Shown here piece after piece: positions 27,997-37,492 of a stretch of 64,000 nt of DNA. The first letter of the stretch is position 1, and every line of letters starts with the position of its first letter. The stretch covers positions 124,001 to 188,000 of the forward strand of contig NZ_ASJC01000004.1 in assembly GCF_000691145.1 (NCBI RefSeq). The letters run 5' to 3'. The notes under the pieces were generated by a model that was not told where the DNA came from, searched no databases, and saw only the letters and a list, made by a program, of their open reading frames with translations. The stretch comes from Bacillus altitudinis 41KF2b (GTDB taxonomy: Bacteria; Bacillota; Bacilli; Bacillales; Bacillaceae). Position numbers and translations under genes: made by a program.

Positions 27997-28002
27997 TGTT
28001 CA

Positions 28003-28036
28003 AAACCCGCTATCTCTCGAGAATAGCGGGTTTTTT
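28003..28036 (+). terminator. Terminator of the peptide cluster
   Basis: Stem aacccgctat / atagcgggtt with T6 following, immediately after copy 3. Confidence 0.92.
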
Positions 28037-28043
28037 ATATAAA

Positions 28044-28076
28044 GAAGCCCCGCTCATAAAATAGAGCGGGGCTTTG
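28044..28076 (-). terminator. Terminator of argS
   Basis: Stem gccccgctc / gagcggggc with a TTCTTTAT tail on the minus strand, next to the argS stop. Confidence 0.85.
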
Positions 28077-28080
28077 TGCA

Positions 28081-29754
28081 TTACATTTTTTCCGGTGCAG
28101 ATACGCCAATGAGTTTTAATGCATTCGCAAGCGTAATTTGTGTCGCCTTCATTAGTGATAGGCGTGCTGTTGTTTTTGTTTCATTTTCAACATCAATGAC
28201 CTTCTCGGCATTGTAGAAGCTGTGAAGGGCTGATGCTAGATCATAGATATAGTTTGTGACGCGGTGCGGAATACGTTTTTCTGCTGCTTCTGCTACAACC
28301 TCTGGGAAGCTGCCGATGATTTTCAGAAGATCGTATTCTTTATCGGACTGAATGTGAGAGAAATCAGCTTTTTCAAGGTTTGGCTCGTAGCCTTTTTCTT
28401 CCCCTTGACGGAGCATGCTGCATATTCTCGCATGTGCATATTGCGCATAGTACACAGGGTTTTCGTTAGACGTAGAAATTGCTAAGTCTAGGTCAAAGTC
28501 CATATGAGTTGCCGCACTTCTCATCGCAAAGAAATAACGAGTAGCATCTAAGCCCACTTCTTCAATCAAGTCACGCATTGTGACGGCTTTACCTGTACGT
28601 TTACTCATCTTCATTTTTTCACCGTTTTTGTAAAGGTGAACGAGCTGAATGATTTCGACTTCCAGTTTGTCCGCTGGATATCCGAGTGCTTGGATCGCCG
28701 CTTTCATTCGAGGAATGTAGCCATGATGGTCCGCTCCCCAAATGTTGATGAGCTGGTCAAAACCTCTGTCCAATTTGTCCTTGTGATATGCGATATCTGG
28801 AAGCAAGTACGTGAAGCTGCCGTCTTTTTTAATCAGGACACGGTCCTTGTCATCACCAAAATCAGTTGAACGTAACCATGTTGCGCCATCTTCTTCAAAG
28901 ACATAGCCTTTAGCGCGAAGTGTTTCTAGCGCTGGTTCGATTTTTCCGTTTTCATATAAAGACGTTTCAGAATACCACACATCAAATGGGACACGGAAAT
29001 TCTCTAGGTCGACACGTAGTTTTTCTAGTTCATATTTTAAACCGTACTCACGGAAGAATTTCATACGCTCTTCTTCTGATTCATGCACGAAACGGTCACC
29101 AAATTCATCAGCAAGTTTCTGCCCGATGCCTTTGATGTCTTCTCCTCTGTAACCGTCCTCTGGCATTTCTTTTTCAAGACCGAGCGCCTCAAAGTAACGT
29201 ACTTCTACAGATAGAGCAAGGTTATTGATCTGATTGCCTGCATCGTTGATATAGTATTCACGGCTCACGTCGAAGCCTGCTTTATCAAGGATGTTGCAAA
29301 GAGAATCTCCTACAGCTGCGCCGCGGGCATGTCCAAGGTGTAAATCCCCTGTTGGGTTTGCTGATACGAACTCAACTTGAACCTTTTGGCCTTTGCCTGT
29401 ATTTGTTTCTCCATATGCCTCTTTTGCTTCAAGGACTGCGGGAATCAGTTTCGTTAAGTATTGATTGTTCATATAAAAGTTGATGAATCCTGGACCTGCA
29501 ATATCCAGTTTTTCAATTGAAGCTTTGCCTTTGTCAAAAGCATTCACAATGTCCTCGGCGATTTGACGAGGTGCTTTTTTCGCAATGCGTGCAAGCTGCA
29601 TCGCCATATTGGTGGAATAATCACCGTGAGTTTTGTCTTTTGGCACTTCCAAAAGAACATCCGGCACCTGGCTTTCATCAGCAAGTCCTGCTTTGACGAC
29701 TGCCGCAATGATTTCTTCTTTTAACGCATCTTTGACCTGTTCTGCGATATTCAT
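28081..29754 (-). CDS. argS: Arginyl-tRNA synthetase
   Basis: Class I aminoacyl-tRNA synthetase of 557 residues, about the B. subtilis length. The HIGH-like motif is HLGH at 139-142, the KMSKS motif is KMSKR, and the C-terminal DALR-type anticodon-binding domain is recognisable ([21 protein letters not shown]). The ATG at 29754 overlaps the ywiB stop by four bases (ATGA), so the two are cotranslated. Ends at a strong terminator. Confidence 0.97.
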   Translation of the reverse strand: MNIAEQVKDALKEEIIAAVVKAGLADESQVPDVLLEVPKDKTHGDYSTNMAMQLARIAKKAPRQIAEDIVNAFDKGKASIEKLDIAGPGFINFYMNNQYLTKLIPAVLEAKEAYGETNTGKGQKVQVEFVSANPTGDLHLGHARGAAVGDSLCNILDKAGFDVSREYYINDAGNQINNLALSVEVRYFEALGLEKEMPEDGYRGEDIKGIGQKLADEFGDRFVHESEEERMKFFREYGLKYELEKLRVDLENFRVPFDVWYSETSLYENGKIEPALETLRAKGYVFEEDGATWLRSTDFGDDKDRVLIKKDGSFTYLLPDIAYHKDKLDRGFDQLINIWGADHHGYIPRMKAAIQALGYPADKLEVEIIQLVHLYKNGEKMKMSKRTGKAVTMRDLIEEVGLDATRYFFAMRSAATHMDFDLDLAISTSNENPVYYAQYAHARICSMLRQGEEKGYEPNLEKADFSHIQSDKEYDLLKIIGSFPEVVAEAAEKRIPHRVTNYIYDLASALHSFYNAEKVIDVENETKTTARLSLMKATQITLANALKLIGVSAPEKM

Positions 29755-30173
29755 GAACGTAAATCCTCCTTATATGAAATCGATAATGTATGTAAATGCT
29801 TTTGATCTTCACCTGTCAGCATATCGTACGTAATGTGCAGAAGCCCATTGTCTACATCAAGATCAATACCATGTGTGTGCACATCGAGCTGAAGTGTGCC
29901 AAATGGCATCGTGTAATGTGTCACGGTCGTTTCTCCAATGAGAAAGCGCTGCTTCATTTGAATCGCACCTGATCTCATGACAAAAATTTCTTTTTCACTT
30001 ATTTTGACAACAGTTTTTACTTGACCCATTTCATGTTCTTCATGGTAAGTGAGGTACGTTTTGTCATTCTTCTCTTGATACGTTCCAGTTGTTCGGAATT
30101 CGATCGTTTCAGCCGGTTCCGTCTCTGGTTTCATCACTGACTTTACATGAATTGAAATTTGGTTTTGTGTCAT
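29751..30173 (-). CDS. ywiB: DUF1934 beta-barrel protein YwiB
   Basis: A 140-residue protein of the DUF1934/YwiB family, whose members form small calycin-like beta-barrels of unknown role. Alternating beta strands are evident ([44 protein letters not shown]). It is the first gene of the ywiB-argS unit, an association conserved in bacilli. Starts at ATG 30173 after GGAAGTG. In B. subtilis the subtilosin sbo-alb genes follow upstream; they are not present here. Confidence 0.85.
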   Translation of the reverse strand: MTQNQISIHVKSVMKPETEPAETIEFRTTGTYQEKNDKTYLTYHEEHEMGQVKTVVKISEKEIFVMRSGAIQMKQRFLIGETTVTHYTMPFGTLQLDVHTHGIDLDVDNGLLHITYDMLTGEDQKHLHTLSISYKEDLRS

Positions 30174-30297
30174 TTTGCACTTCCTTTGCTAAGACCCGTT
30201 TAACTAAAATAGTATACCATAATCCCGATTGCCTATCATCCCATCATTTCTCATCTCCGTGTGGATGAAACCCCATTTTTGATCTTCACATGTCTCT

Positions 30298-30645
30298 TTA
30301 GAAAAAAAGAAAAATGAAGCTCACCCCTATCACGAGTCCAGTCTTGAGCCCTGCGCTTTTTCGATTGATGAGATAAAACAGTGCTTGGATGCCTGAACTT
30401 GCCAAAAATGCCTGAAACAAATCAAATGGGAGAAGATGCCCTTGCTTATAAACAAACTGCATCAACAGCGCTATGCCAGTGAGATAGAAAAAGCCTCGAT
30501 CCTGAAACAGATGAACCATCTCATCCTTTGCCTCTTTTTTCGAGGTGAACGTGGGCGGACTCGCTGCAAGCTCTCTTTTCAGCGTAAGAAAGCCTGCCGC
30601 TAACACACATAAAGCGAGTAATACCATCAATACAGAAGAAAACAC
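30298..30645 (-). CDS. Hypothetical membrane protein (115 residues)
   Basis: Starts at GTG 30645, six bases after AAAGGAGG. One N-terminal helix, a charged stretch (TSKKEAKDEMVHLFQDRG), then three more hydrophobic segments. I recognise no family. It stands alone between ywiB and speB, with a terminator upstream belonging to speB. The strong ribosome binding site supports a real gene. Confidence 0.65.
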   Translation of the reverse strand: MFSSVLMVLLALCVLAAGFLTLKRELAASPPTFTSKKEAKDEMVHLFQDRGFFYLTGIALLMQFVYKQGHLLPFDLFQAFLASSGIQALFYLINRKSAGLKTGLVIGVSFIFLFF

Positions 30646-30673
30646 GACCTGCCTCCTTTATCATGTCACCAAT

Positions 30674-30714
30674 GTAAAAAAAAGAGCTTGTCCATATGAG
30701 ATGACAAGCTCCTC
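30674..30714 (-). terminator. Terminator of speB
   Basis: Stem gagcttgtc / gacaagctc followed on the minus strand by T8. Confidence 0.9.
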
Positions 30715-30724
30715 TATCAAGATG

Positions 30725-31597
30725 TTATTTCACAAAACCAAGCAGCATTTCTCGTAAAAGTTTGCTTGCTGTATTCGCTGTTTGATCGGAATGATCGTAT
30801 ACAGGCGCTACTTCCACAAGGTCTGCACCGACGACATGCACATCAGAACCAGCAATAGCATGAATAGATGCCAGCAGTTCTTTTGACGTAATACCGCCAG
30901 CATCCACAGTTCCAGTACCAGGCGCATGTGCCGGGTCAAGTACATCGATGTCAATTGTCACATAAACTGGGCGGCCTTTCAGCTTTGGCAATACTTGCTT
31001 CAATGGCTCCAGCACTTCAAATTTAGAAATGTGCATACCTGCTTCTTTTGCCCATTCAAATTCTTCTTTCATCCCTGAACGGATGCCGAAAGAGTATACA
31101 CTTTCAGGTCCAATAAGTCCTGCCACTTTACGAATCGGTGTCGAATGTGAAAGCGGCTCACCCTCATATTCCTCACGAAGATCGGTATGTGCGTCCATAT
31201 GGATGATGGCCAAATCAGGGTATTTCTTATACATCGCACGGAAAACCGGCCAAGACACAAGATGCTCGCCGCCCATTCCTAATGGAAACTTCCCTTTTTC
31301 TAAAATGCTGTCAACATACTCTTCAATTAAATCTAAGCTTTTCTGTGCATTACCAAATGGAAGCGGGATGTCGCCAGCATCAAAGAATGGCACCTCGTGC
31401 AGTTCACGATCTAAATAAGGACTGTATTCCTCTAATCCAATGGATACTTCACGAATACGGTTCGGGCCAAAACGTGAGCCTGGACGGTAACTGACGGTCC
31501 AATCCATTGGCATCCCGTATAAAATGACTTTCGCATCTTCCCATGTCGGATGACTTCCAATAAACACTTTTCCTGAATAAGCCTCGTCGAATCTCAT
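30725..31597 (-). CDS. speB: Agmatinase
   Basis: A 290-residue binuclear manganese ureohydrolase that converts agmatine to putrescine and urea. Metal ligands sit in GGEHLV, HMDAHTDLR and DIDVLDPAHAPGTGT. Length and sequence match B. subtilis SpeB. The ATG at 31597 follows AAAGGAGGAATC. It is downstream of speE, with a terminator-like hairpin in the 69-bp gap, so speB output may be lower than speE output. Confidence 0.95.
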   Translation of the reverse strand: MRFDEAYSGKVFIGSHPTWEDAKVILYGMPMDWTVSYRPGSRFGPNRIREVSIGLEEYSPYLDRELHEVPFFDAGDIPLPFGNAQKSLDLIEEYVDSILEKGKFPLGMGGEHLVSWPVFRAMYKKYPDLAIIHMDAHTDLREEYEGEPLSHSTPIRKVAGLIGPESVYSFGIRSGMKEEFEWAKEAGMHISKFEVLEPLKQVLPKLKGRPVYVTIDIDVLDPAHAPGTGTVDAGGITSKELLASIHAIAGSDVHVVGADLVEVAPVYDHSDQTANTASKLLREMLLGFVK

Positions 31598-31621
31598 ACA
31601 AGATTCCTCCTTTTACGCTTC

Positions 31622-31654
31622 AAAAAATGCGCAAACTGACATTTGCGCATTTCC
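31622..31654 (-). terminator. Intra-operon terminator/attenuator between speE and speB
   Basis: Stem aaatgcgcaaa / tttgcgcattt with T6 on the minus strand, placed between the two polyamine genes. Some read-through must occur if speB has no promoter of its own. Confidence 0.8.
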
Positions 31655-31666
31655 ATTTCGCTTGAT

Positions 31667-32497
31667 TTATTTGATTAAATCGCTCACAAATTTCGGCAGA
31701 ACGAATGCCGCTTTGTGCAATTCTTTTGTGTAATATTTCGTATCAATATCAAAGAAGCGGCTGTCTTCTACAGCTAGTGGATCATACTTCTTAGAACCAA
31801 TGGTAAATGTCCAAAGACCGCTTGGATATGTTGGGATATTCGCTGTGTATAGCTTGGTAATCGGGAAAATTTCTTTTACATCACGCTGTACATTTGTAAT
31901 TAACTCAGGTGTGAACCAAGGGTTGTCCGTCTGTGCAACGAAAATACCGTCTTCTTTTAGTGCTTTTGAGATTCCTGCATAGAAACCTTTAGAGAACAAG
32001 TTCACAGCTGGTCCAACTGGCTCAGTTGAGTCAACCATGATCACGTCATATTCGTTGTCGGCTTCCGCAATGTGCATAAAGCCGTCTCCGACTTTCACAT
32101 CTACACGAGGATCGTCTAGTTTCCCAGCAATTGAAGGAAGGAACTTCTTCGAGTATTCAATGACCTTGCCATCAATATCAACAAGTGTCGCTTTTTTCAC
32201 ACTTGGATGCTTCAGGATTTCACGAATAACACCACCGTCTCCTCCGCCTACGACAAGAACATTTTCCGGGTTTGGATGAGTGAAAAGAGGAACATGTGCC
32301 ACCATTTCGTGGTATACAAACTCATCTTTCTCTGATGTCATCACCATACCGTCTAAAAACAGCATATTGCCAAACTCTTCTGTTTCCACCATTTCTAAAT
32401 GCTGAAAATCTGTTTGTTCTGTGTGAAGGGTTTTGTTCACCTTCAATGTAATGCCAAAATTCTTCGTTTGCTTCTCTGTATACCAAAGTTCGCTCAT
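31667..32497 (-). CDS. speE: Spermidine synthase
   Basis: A 276-residue aminopropyltransferase that makes spermidine from putrescine and decarboxylated SAM. The SAM-binding loop [13 protein letters not shown], the [15 protein letters not shown] strand and the catalytic region [10 protein letters not shown] are present. The ATG at 32497 follows GAGAGGAAG. The pair speE-speB makes putrescine and spermidine; it is divergent from pbpG. Confidence 0.96.
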   Translation of the reverse strand: MSELWYTEKQTKNFGITLKVNKTLHTEQTDFQHLEMVETEEFGNMLFLDGMVMTSEKDEFVYHEMVAHVPLFTHPNPENVLVVGGGDGGVIREILKHPSVKKATLVDIDGKVIEYSKKFLPSIAGKLDDPRVDVKVGDGFMHIAEADNEYDVIMVDSTEPVGPAVNLFSKGFYAGISKALKEDGIFVAQTDNPWFTPELITNVQRDVKEIFPITKLYTANIPTYPSGLWTFTIGSKKYDPLAVEDSRFFDIDTKYYTKELHKAAFVLPKFVSDLIK

Positions 32498-32722
32498 TGT
32501 TCATCTTCCTCTCATCCAATAATAAACAAACATCTATTGTTAGCGCCTTTTATCGGCTATGACTATATCGATTGTCCAAGAAAAAAGTATAGTGGATTCA
32601 TATCAAATTGTAAAGAACCGCATGAGATAACTTCATTTTTAAAGCGCACCCTTGCAGTCGCCTGTTTAAAACGGTTTTCTTTGTCCCATACTGATAAAAA
32701 ACCGTCAAAATGGGGGCTTTGC

Positions 32723-34792
32723 ATGGACACAATCATGAGTAATAAAAAAATCCGCATGACCGTGAAAACGATTCGGGCCTGTTTTTTTATCGGCTTGCTC
32801 GCTTTTCTATTTGCAGGCACAGTCTTTTTGACGATTCTTTTACTTGCTAAGTGGCAAGGCGCTCCCTCTGTTCAAGTTCCCCAATCCACGACCATTTATG
32901 CAGCCGATGGGTCTAAACTTGGCGAATCAAACTTTGGAGAAAAGAGATATTGGGTTCCGTTAAAGGACATGTCCCCTCATATACAGCAGGCAGTGGTCGC
33001 GGTTGAGGATAAAACCTTTTATCAGCATCACGGCTTTGATGTGAAACGCATGGCGGGTGCTGCGGTGGCAGACATTCGTGCAATGGCAAAGGTACAAGGC
33101 GCCAGCACGATCACCCAGCAATACGCACGAAATTTATATTTAGATCATGATAAAACATGGAAGCGAAAGTGGAATGAAGCCTTTTACACGATCCGCTTAG
33201 AACAAAACTATACAAAAGATGAGATATTAGAAGGATACTTGAACACCATATATTATGGCCACGGCGCATACGGCGTGGAAGCGGCATCTCGCCTTTACTT
33301 TGGAAAAAAAGCGAAAAACTTAACTTTAGCAGAGTCTGCCTTGCTTGCTGGTATTCCAAAGGGGCCTTCTCTCTACTCCCCTTATGTGAATGAGGAGAAA
33401 GCCAGCGCAAGAAAGAATATGATTCTGAGGCAAATGCAAGAGGATGGCATGATTACGAAAAAAGCGGTTGCTGATGCCAGCAAGGAAAAGCTGTCCTATC
33501 GCCCGCTCAAACAAAAGCAGCTACAAGCAAAGCAGGCCCCGTATTTTTATGATGATGTGATTCGCGAACTGAAACAAACGCTGGGTTTAACCGAGGAACA
33601 AATTGAAACGTATGGTCTTCATATCGAAACGACCTTACAACCTGAATTACAAAAAATCGCTGAAAAGACTTTAACCAACATCATGGATTCTGAATCAGAT
33701 ATCCAAATCGGCTTTGCTGCCATCCATCCCCAAACAGGGCATGTACTCGCCCTCATAGGCGGGAGAGATTACGAGAAAAGCCCATTCAATCGTGTCACAC
33801 AAGCAAAAAGACAGCCGGGTTCAACAATGAAACCACTTCTCTATTACATGGCTTTGCAAAATGGGTTTACACCAGCAACCGTGATGCGCAGTGAAGAAAC
33901 TGTTTTTGAACTCGATGAGCAAGGAAGCGGCGCCGCTTATTCACCAAGCAACTATCATGGCTATTACGCCAATGACGGTATTACGATGCTTCAGGCTTTG
34001 GCTCTATCTGATAACATTTATGCGGTCAAAACCCATCTATTTTTAGGAATGGAACAGCTTGTACGTGCAGGGAAAACGTTCGGGATTCACGAAAAACTAG
34101 ATCAAGTGCCTTCACTTGCGCTAGGTACTTCACCTGTCAAACCAATCGAAATGACCAATGCTTACGCGATGCTGGTCAATGGAGGAAAACGTGTCAAGCC
34201 AACCTTTATTACGAAAGTAACGGACGCAAAGGGCAACTTACTCTTTGAGGAGAAACAAAAACGAGAGCAAGTACTAGATGAAAAAGCAGCATTTGTCACC
34301 ACTGACATGATGTCAGGGATGTTCAATGATCAATTAAATGGCTATACAAGTGTCACAGGACGTACCATTTCAAAAGATCTTACCAGAAATTATGGAGGAA
34401 AATCGGGGACGACAGGCGCTGACAGCTGGATGATCGGCTTCTCTCCCCAGCTCGTCACAGGTGTGTGGACCGGCTACGATAAAGGACGCACCATTGACTC
34501 GGTCAAAGAAACCGCCTATGCGAAAAAGATATGGGCTTCCTTTATGGAATCAGCCCTCTCAAACCAGCCAGCCTCCTCCTTCATGCCGCCAGACGGTGTA
34601 AAAGGCGTATATATCAATCCAAAAACGGGTGATCTCGCAGGCCCAGGATGCGAATCAAAGGTATTTACCTATTTTATAGAAGGAACGGAGCCGACCGGTG
34701 TCTGCTACGGTGCCGAGAACAAAGCATCTGAGCAAGACACGGCTCAGGATCAACAGCCTAAGAAATGGTGGGAAAAGTGGCTGAAGCGTTAA
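32723..34792 (+). CDS. pbpG: Class A penicillin-binding protein PbpG
   Basis: A bifunctional peptidoglycan glycosyltransferase/transpeptidase of about 689 residues with one N-terminal membrane helix. The GT51 domain shows AVEDKTFYQHHGFD, QGASTITQQYARN and LAGIPKGPSLYSP. The transpeptidase domain shows the serine motif PGSTMKP, SDN and KSGTTG. The frame is open far upstream (to 32399), but ATG 32723 gives a proper cytoplasmic tail; the site before it (GGGGG) is modest. The B. subtilis orthologue is forespore-expressed and helps make germ-cell-wall peptidoglycan. Confidence 0.92.
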   Translation: MDTIMSNKKIRMTVKTIRACFFIGLLAFLFAGTVFLTILLLAKWQGAPSVQVPQSTTIYAADGSKLGESNFGEKRYWVPLKDMSPHIQQAVVAVEDKTFYQHHGFDVKRMAGAAVADIRAMAKVQGASTITQQYARNLYLDHDKTWKRKWNEAFYTIRLEQNYTKDEILEGYLNTIYYGHGAYGVEAASRLYFGKKAKNLTLAESALLAGIPKGPSLYSPYVNEEKASARKNMILRQMQEDGMITKKAVADASKEKLSYRPLKQKQLQAKQAPYFYDDVIRELKQTLGLTEEQIETYGLHIETTLQPELQKIAEKTLTNIMDSESDIQIGFAAIHPQTGHVLALIGGRDYEKSPFNRVTQAKRQPGSTMKPLLYYMALQNGFTPATVMRSEETVFELDEQGSGAAYSPSNYHGYYANDGITMLQALALSDNIYAVKTHLFLGMEQLVRAGKTFGIHEKLDQVPSLALGTSPVKPIEMTNAYAMLVNGGKRVKPTFITKVTDAKGNLLFEEKQKREQVLDEKAAFVTTDMMSGMFNDQLNGYTSVTGRTISKDLTRNYGGKSGTTGADSWMIGFSPQLVTGVWTGYDKGRTIDSVKETAYAKKIWASFMESALSNQPASSFMPPDGVKGVYINPKTGDLAGPGCESKVFTYFIEGTEPTGVCYGAENKASEQDTAQDQQPKKWWEKWLKR

Positions 34793-34805
34793 AAATGGAC
34801 ATGAA

Positions 34806-34834
34806 AAACCCCGAGATCTGCATCTCGGGATTCT
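34806..34834. terminator. Terminator between pbpG and ywhD
   Basis: Stem cccgagat / atctcggg between convergent genes; T-rich on the minus side (GGGGTTTTTC), weaker on the plus side. Confidence 0.7.
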
Positions 34835-34917
34835 CCATGTCCTAGCTTTAACACCAGTTTACTGAAAAAACGACTGGAATTGGTATCCATTCATCATTCT
34901 TCACAAAAATTTCACAA

Positions 34918-35436
34918 TTACTCAGGAACAGCCAATCCTTCTTTTAATTCATCTGTGGATGCTTCCCATAACGCCTCATTGTGACTCTTCAAGAAATCAG
35001 CGAGCACCTTTTTCGAACCATCATCCATATGACTGACAACGATTTTACGCTTCATGGATTTATCCATTAAATTCACATGCTCAGGAAGTGATTTATATCC
35101 TCTGCGGATCGAGCGGTCAACCGTCATTTCACAAGCTGTGACACCAGCATAATATGGTCCCTCTTCTCTACGGTCAATCGTCACCCATACGAGCCAGTAA
35201 GGTTTTCCGTTAGGTACCTCTTCTTTGGTTTTTAAAAATTTAATTCCTTTTTCGACGGCACTTCTTGCATGCATCGCACCAATATCAATGACGGCTTCCT
35301 TTTCCTCCACATCAATGATCACTGGCGAGATATTATCAAGGCTGAGGGCACCTGCCCCAAAACCTCCATGCCCATCCGTTGCATCTGTTTTTTTAATGAT
35401 ATTAAAACCAATTGGTTTCTTCTTTTTACCTTCCAT
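34918..35436 (-). CDS. ywhD: YwhD family protein
   Basis: A 172-residue soluble protein of the YwhD family, found widely in Bacillus with unknown function. Recognisable by the conserved PIGFNIIKKTDATDGHGGFG start and the stretch PYWLVWVTIDRREEGPYYAG. Starts at ATG 35436 after TAGGAGG. It follows ywhC by 12 bp and is probably cotranscribed with it. No catalytic motif that I can name. Confidence 0.85.
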   Translation of the reverse strand: MEGKKKKPIGFNIIKKTDATDGHGGFGAGALSLDNISPVIIDVEEKEAVIDIGAMHARSAVEKGIKFLKTKEEVPNGKPYWLVWVTIDRREEGPYYAGVTACEMTVDRSIRRGYKSLPEHVNLMDKSMKRKIVVSHMDDGSKKVLADFLKSHNEALWEASTDELKEGLAVPE

Positions 35437-35448
35437 TCACTAAACCTC

Positions 35449-36111
35449 CTAAAGCAGCGGCTTCAAAATAAGATTAAACCAGTCAATAATTTGATTACGC
35501 ATTCCGATCAATGGACCAAAAACAAACTGACCTAGCGGCGTGATGACGAAGATGAGGAAAATGATGATTCCATACTGTTCAAATTGCGTCATCTTTGCAC
35601 GGATGCCGGGACTGACAACATCCTCAATAATACGATATCCATCCAGCGGCGGGATCGGTAATAAGTTAAATAGGAACAAAATCACGTTCAAGTTAATAAA
35701 GATTTGGAAGAAATAATCGATCCCCGGCTCAAAGCGCATGAGCGACTCCCCGCCAAATTTCTGAAGAAGCACATACACAAAAAAGCCTAGAAACGCCAAC
35801 ACCAAGTTACTTAATGGGCCCGCAATCGAGACGCAGATTCCTGCTAAGCGCGGGTTTTTGAAATGGTACCGATTCACAGGTACAGGCCTCGCCCAGCCAA
35901 ACCCAGCCACAAAGATCAAGATCGTCCCGAAAATATCAAGGTGCTTCAATGGATTGAGTGTCAGTCTGCCTTGATTTTTAGCTGTCGGATCTCCAAAACG
36001 ATACGCAACATATGCATGCGCCAGCTCGTGCATCGTAAAAGCCACAACAAGCGTAATGGCGACATATGGAATCAGTTCTAATGGATAAACAAGAAATTGG
36101 TCCAAAGGCAT
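35449..36111 (-). CDS. ywhC: Site-2-protease-type membrane zinc metalloprotease YwhC
   Basis: A 220-residue M50-family intramembrane protease with about six helices. The zinc motif HELAH lies in the first helix region (MHELAHAYVAYRFGD), and the second ligand region is NLLPIPPLDGYRII near the C-terminal third. The ATG at 36111 follows AAAGAGGG; the upstream in-frame start at 36135 has no site. The substrate is unknown. It heads the ywhC-ywhD unit and is divergent from ywhB. Confidence 0.88.
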   Translation of the reverse strand: MPLDQFLVYPLELIPYVAITLVVAFTMHELAHAYVAYRFGDPTAKNQGRLTLNPLKHLDIFGTILIFVAGFGWARPVPVNRYHFKNPRLAGICVSIAGPLSNLVLAFLGFFVYVLLQKFGGESLMRFEPGIDYFFQIFINLNVILFLFNLLPIPPLDGYRIIEDVVSPGIRAKMTQFEQYGIIIFLIFVITPLGQFVFGPLIGMRNQIIDWFNLILKPLL

Positions 36112-36218
36112 GAATCCCTCTTTCTTTCTATACAATGATTTACTTCATTCAGTATACTATAAGAAGTCCCTTAAACTAAAGGGAAGCGTAGCACTACAGG
36201 AAAAAGGAGGTTGCCATC

Positions 36219-36404
36219 ATGCCGATTATCACCGTTCAAATGCTTGAAGGAAGAACAGATGAGCAGAAAAGAGCTCTTGTGGAGAAAGTCACAGATGCCG
36301 TTGTTGAAACAACAGGCGCAGGTGCAGAAAAAGTCTCTGTCATTATTGAAGAAATGAAAAAAGAACATTATGCTGTAGCAGGAAAGCGAATGAGCGACCT
36401 GTAA
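36219..36404 (+). CDS. ywhB: 4-oxalocrotonate tautomerase family protein YwhB
   Basis: A 61-residue tautomerase subunit. After Met removal the N-terminal catalytic Pro (MPIITVQMLEGR) is exposed, and the arginine used in substrate binding is in GRTDEQKRALV. Such proteins form hexamers and tautomerise 2-hydroxymuconate-like dienols in vitro; the in vivo substrate in bacilli is unclear. The ATG at 36219 follows AAAAAGGAGG. Length is normal for the family. Confidence 0.9.
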   Translation: MPIITVQMLEGRTDEQKRALVEKVTDAVVETTGAGAEKVSVIIEEMKKEHYAVAGKRMSDL

Positions 36405-36408
36405 GCAT

Positions 36409-36448
36409 ATAAAAAGGACAAACACTTTTTCTGTGTTTGTCCTTTTGT
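36409..36448. terminator. Bidirectional terminator after ywhB
   Basis: Arms aaaaggacaaacac and gtgtttgtcctttt, convergent between ywhB and the metalloprotease gene. Confidence 0.92.
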
Positions 36449-36456
36449 CTCTTACC

Positions 36457-37269
36457 TTATCTGTACCAAGCTTTATTACGGTTCACTTGATTTTTATGAG
36501 CCGCATCGAAGAAATCGACAGTGTAAGAATAATCATAATTCATTAAGCAGACAATTCCGCTGCCTTGAGGGTCATGCGGCAAACCAAAGTTATGGCCGTA
36601 TTCATGTGTAGCCGCTTTTGCTGTGTTCGCTGTTCCTTGATCAAGGTTGACACTGAATGCACTTCCGCTCGGTGCACTATTGTAAACATAAGCGATTCCG
36701 CCAGCATCAAAGTTTGGATTTGCTGTAAATCCTGTGACAAAATCGTATCCTCTGCCATCAAAGCTGCGCTGAAGGTTGGACAAAATTTGTGATGAATTTG
36801 ATCCTGAGGACGTCCAAGACCCTACGGCTTGTACAACAAAGTCCACATCATGATCACGGTTAAATGTCACATCCGCTTGCTCAATGATGCTGACAATGCG
36901 CGTCTGCCAATCACTATATTTCGCACGATACTGCGCATCAGCTACTGCATAGACGGTCACTTTCTGACTGCCTGTACTAGCTTTTGTTGAAATCGAATCT
37001 CCTGTATTTGCTTTAAAGGTTCTAGACCCTACCTGTTTACCAGACTCATCTAAAATCTTTGTTGTCACATCTCTTTCAATAGGAGGTGCCTTCGTCAAAT
37101 CTTTAAAATCGTTTGCCTTTGGCAACCCTTCACTAATATGTGTTTCGAACGGTGCATGATCATGATCATGCCCATGACCTGCACTTGCAACTGGTGCTGA
37201 AGCTGAACTTACCCCCGGTAACAAACTACCTACCAATAAAAATGACAAAAAGACTGAACGCTTTTTCAT
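36457..37269 (-). CDS. Secreted M84 zinc metalloendopeptidase (MpriBi-like)
   Basis: A 269-residue secreted protease precursor. The signal peptide starts at ATG 37269 (MKKRSVFLSFLLVGSLLPG, site AAAGGAGGG). The propeptide begins with a His/Asp run (GHGHDHDHA); the mature enzyme probably starts near ASTGSQKVTVYAV. The zinc motif HEYGHNFGLPH is at about 222-232 (HExxHxxGxxH), followed by the Met-turn CLMNYDYS, placing it among the metzincin-like M84 family described from B. intermedius/B. pumilus and B. subtilis Mpr. Monocistronic with terminators on one side. Likely a stationary-phase extracellular protease. Confidence 0.88.
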   Translation of the reverse strand: MKKRSVFLSFLLVGSLLPGVSSASAPVASAGHGHDHDHAPFETHISEGLPKANDFKDLTKAPPIERDVTTKILDESGKQVGSRTFKANTGDSISTKASTGSQKVTVYAVADAQYRAKYSDWQTRIVSIIEQADVTFNRDHDVDFVVQAVGSWTSSGSNSSQILSNLQRSFDGRGYDFVTGFTANPNFDAGGIAYVYNSAPSGSAFSVNLDQGTANTAKAATHEYGHNFGLPHDPQGSGIVCLMNYDYSYTVDFFDAAHKNQVNRNKAWYR

Positions 37270-37459
37270 TCCTATCCCTCCTTTGTTTTTCACAAGGTTA
37301 TATATTCACTGAAAATTCACCATTTTCCTTCTATTCAGTCAAAAACAGGGAATTTGATATACAGGAAGAAAGTCGAATCATGTCATTTTCACTAATTTTT
37401 CGGATATTTTGACACACATTTCATTCAAAAATAGCGCTTTCGGTCCGGGTCTTACAAAA

Positions 37460-37488
37460 CAAAAAAAGCCCAAAAATTGGGCTTTTGC
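37460..37488 (-). terminator. Terminator of ywgA
   Basis: Stem aagcccaa / ttgggctt with T-rich tail on the minus strand, just after the ywgA stop. Confidence 0.85.
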
Positions 37489-37492
37489 AAAG

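Noticed and set aside
27638..28036. CRISPR array reading of the 115-bp repeats
   Set aside because: The repeats contain translated frames with ribosome binding sites, differ only at silent sites, and the spacers themselves are alike; no short direct repeat with unique spacers.
32399..32722. N-terminal extension of the pbpG frame by 108 codons
   Set aside because: It overlaps speE and its promoter region on the other strand and would put over 100 low-quality residues before the membrane helix. ATG 32723 gives a family-like start.
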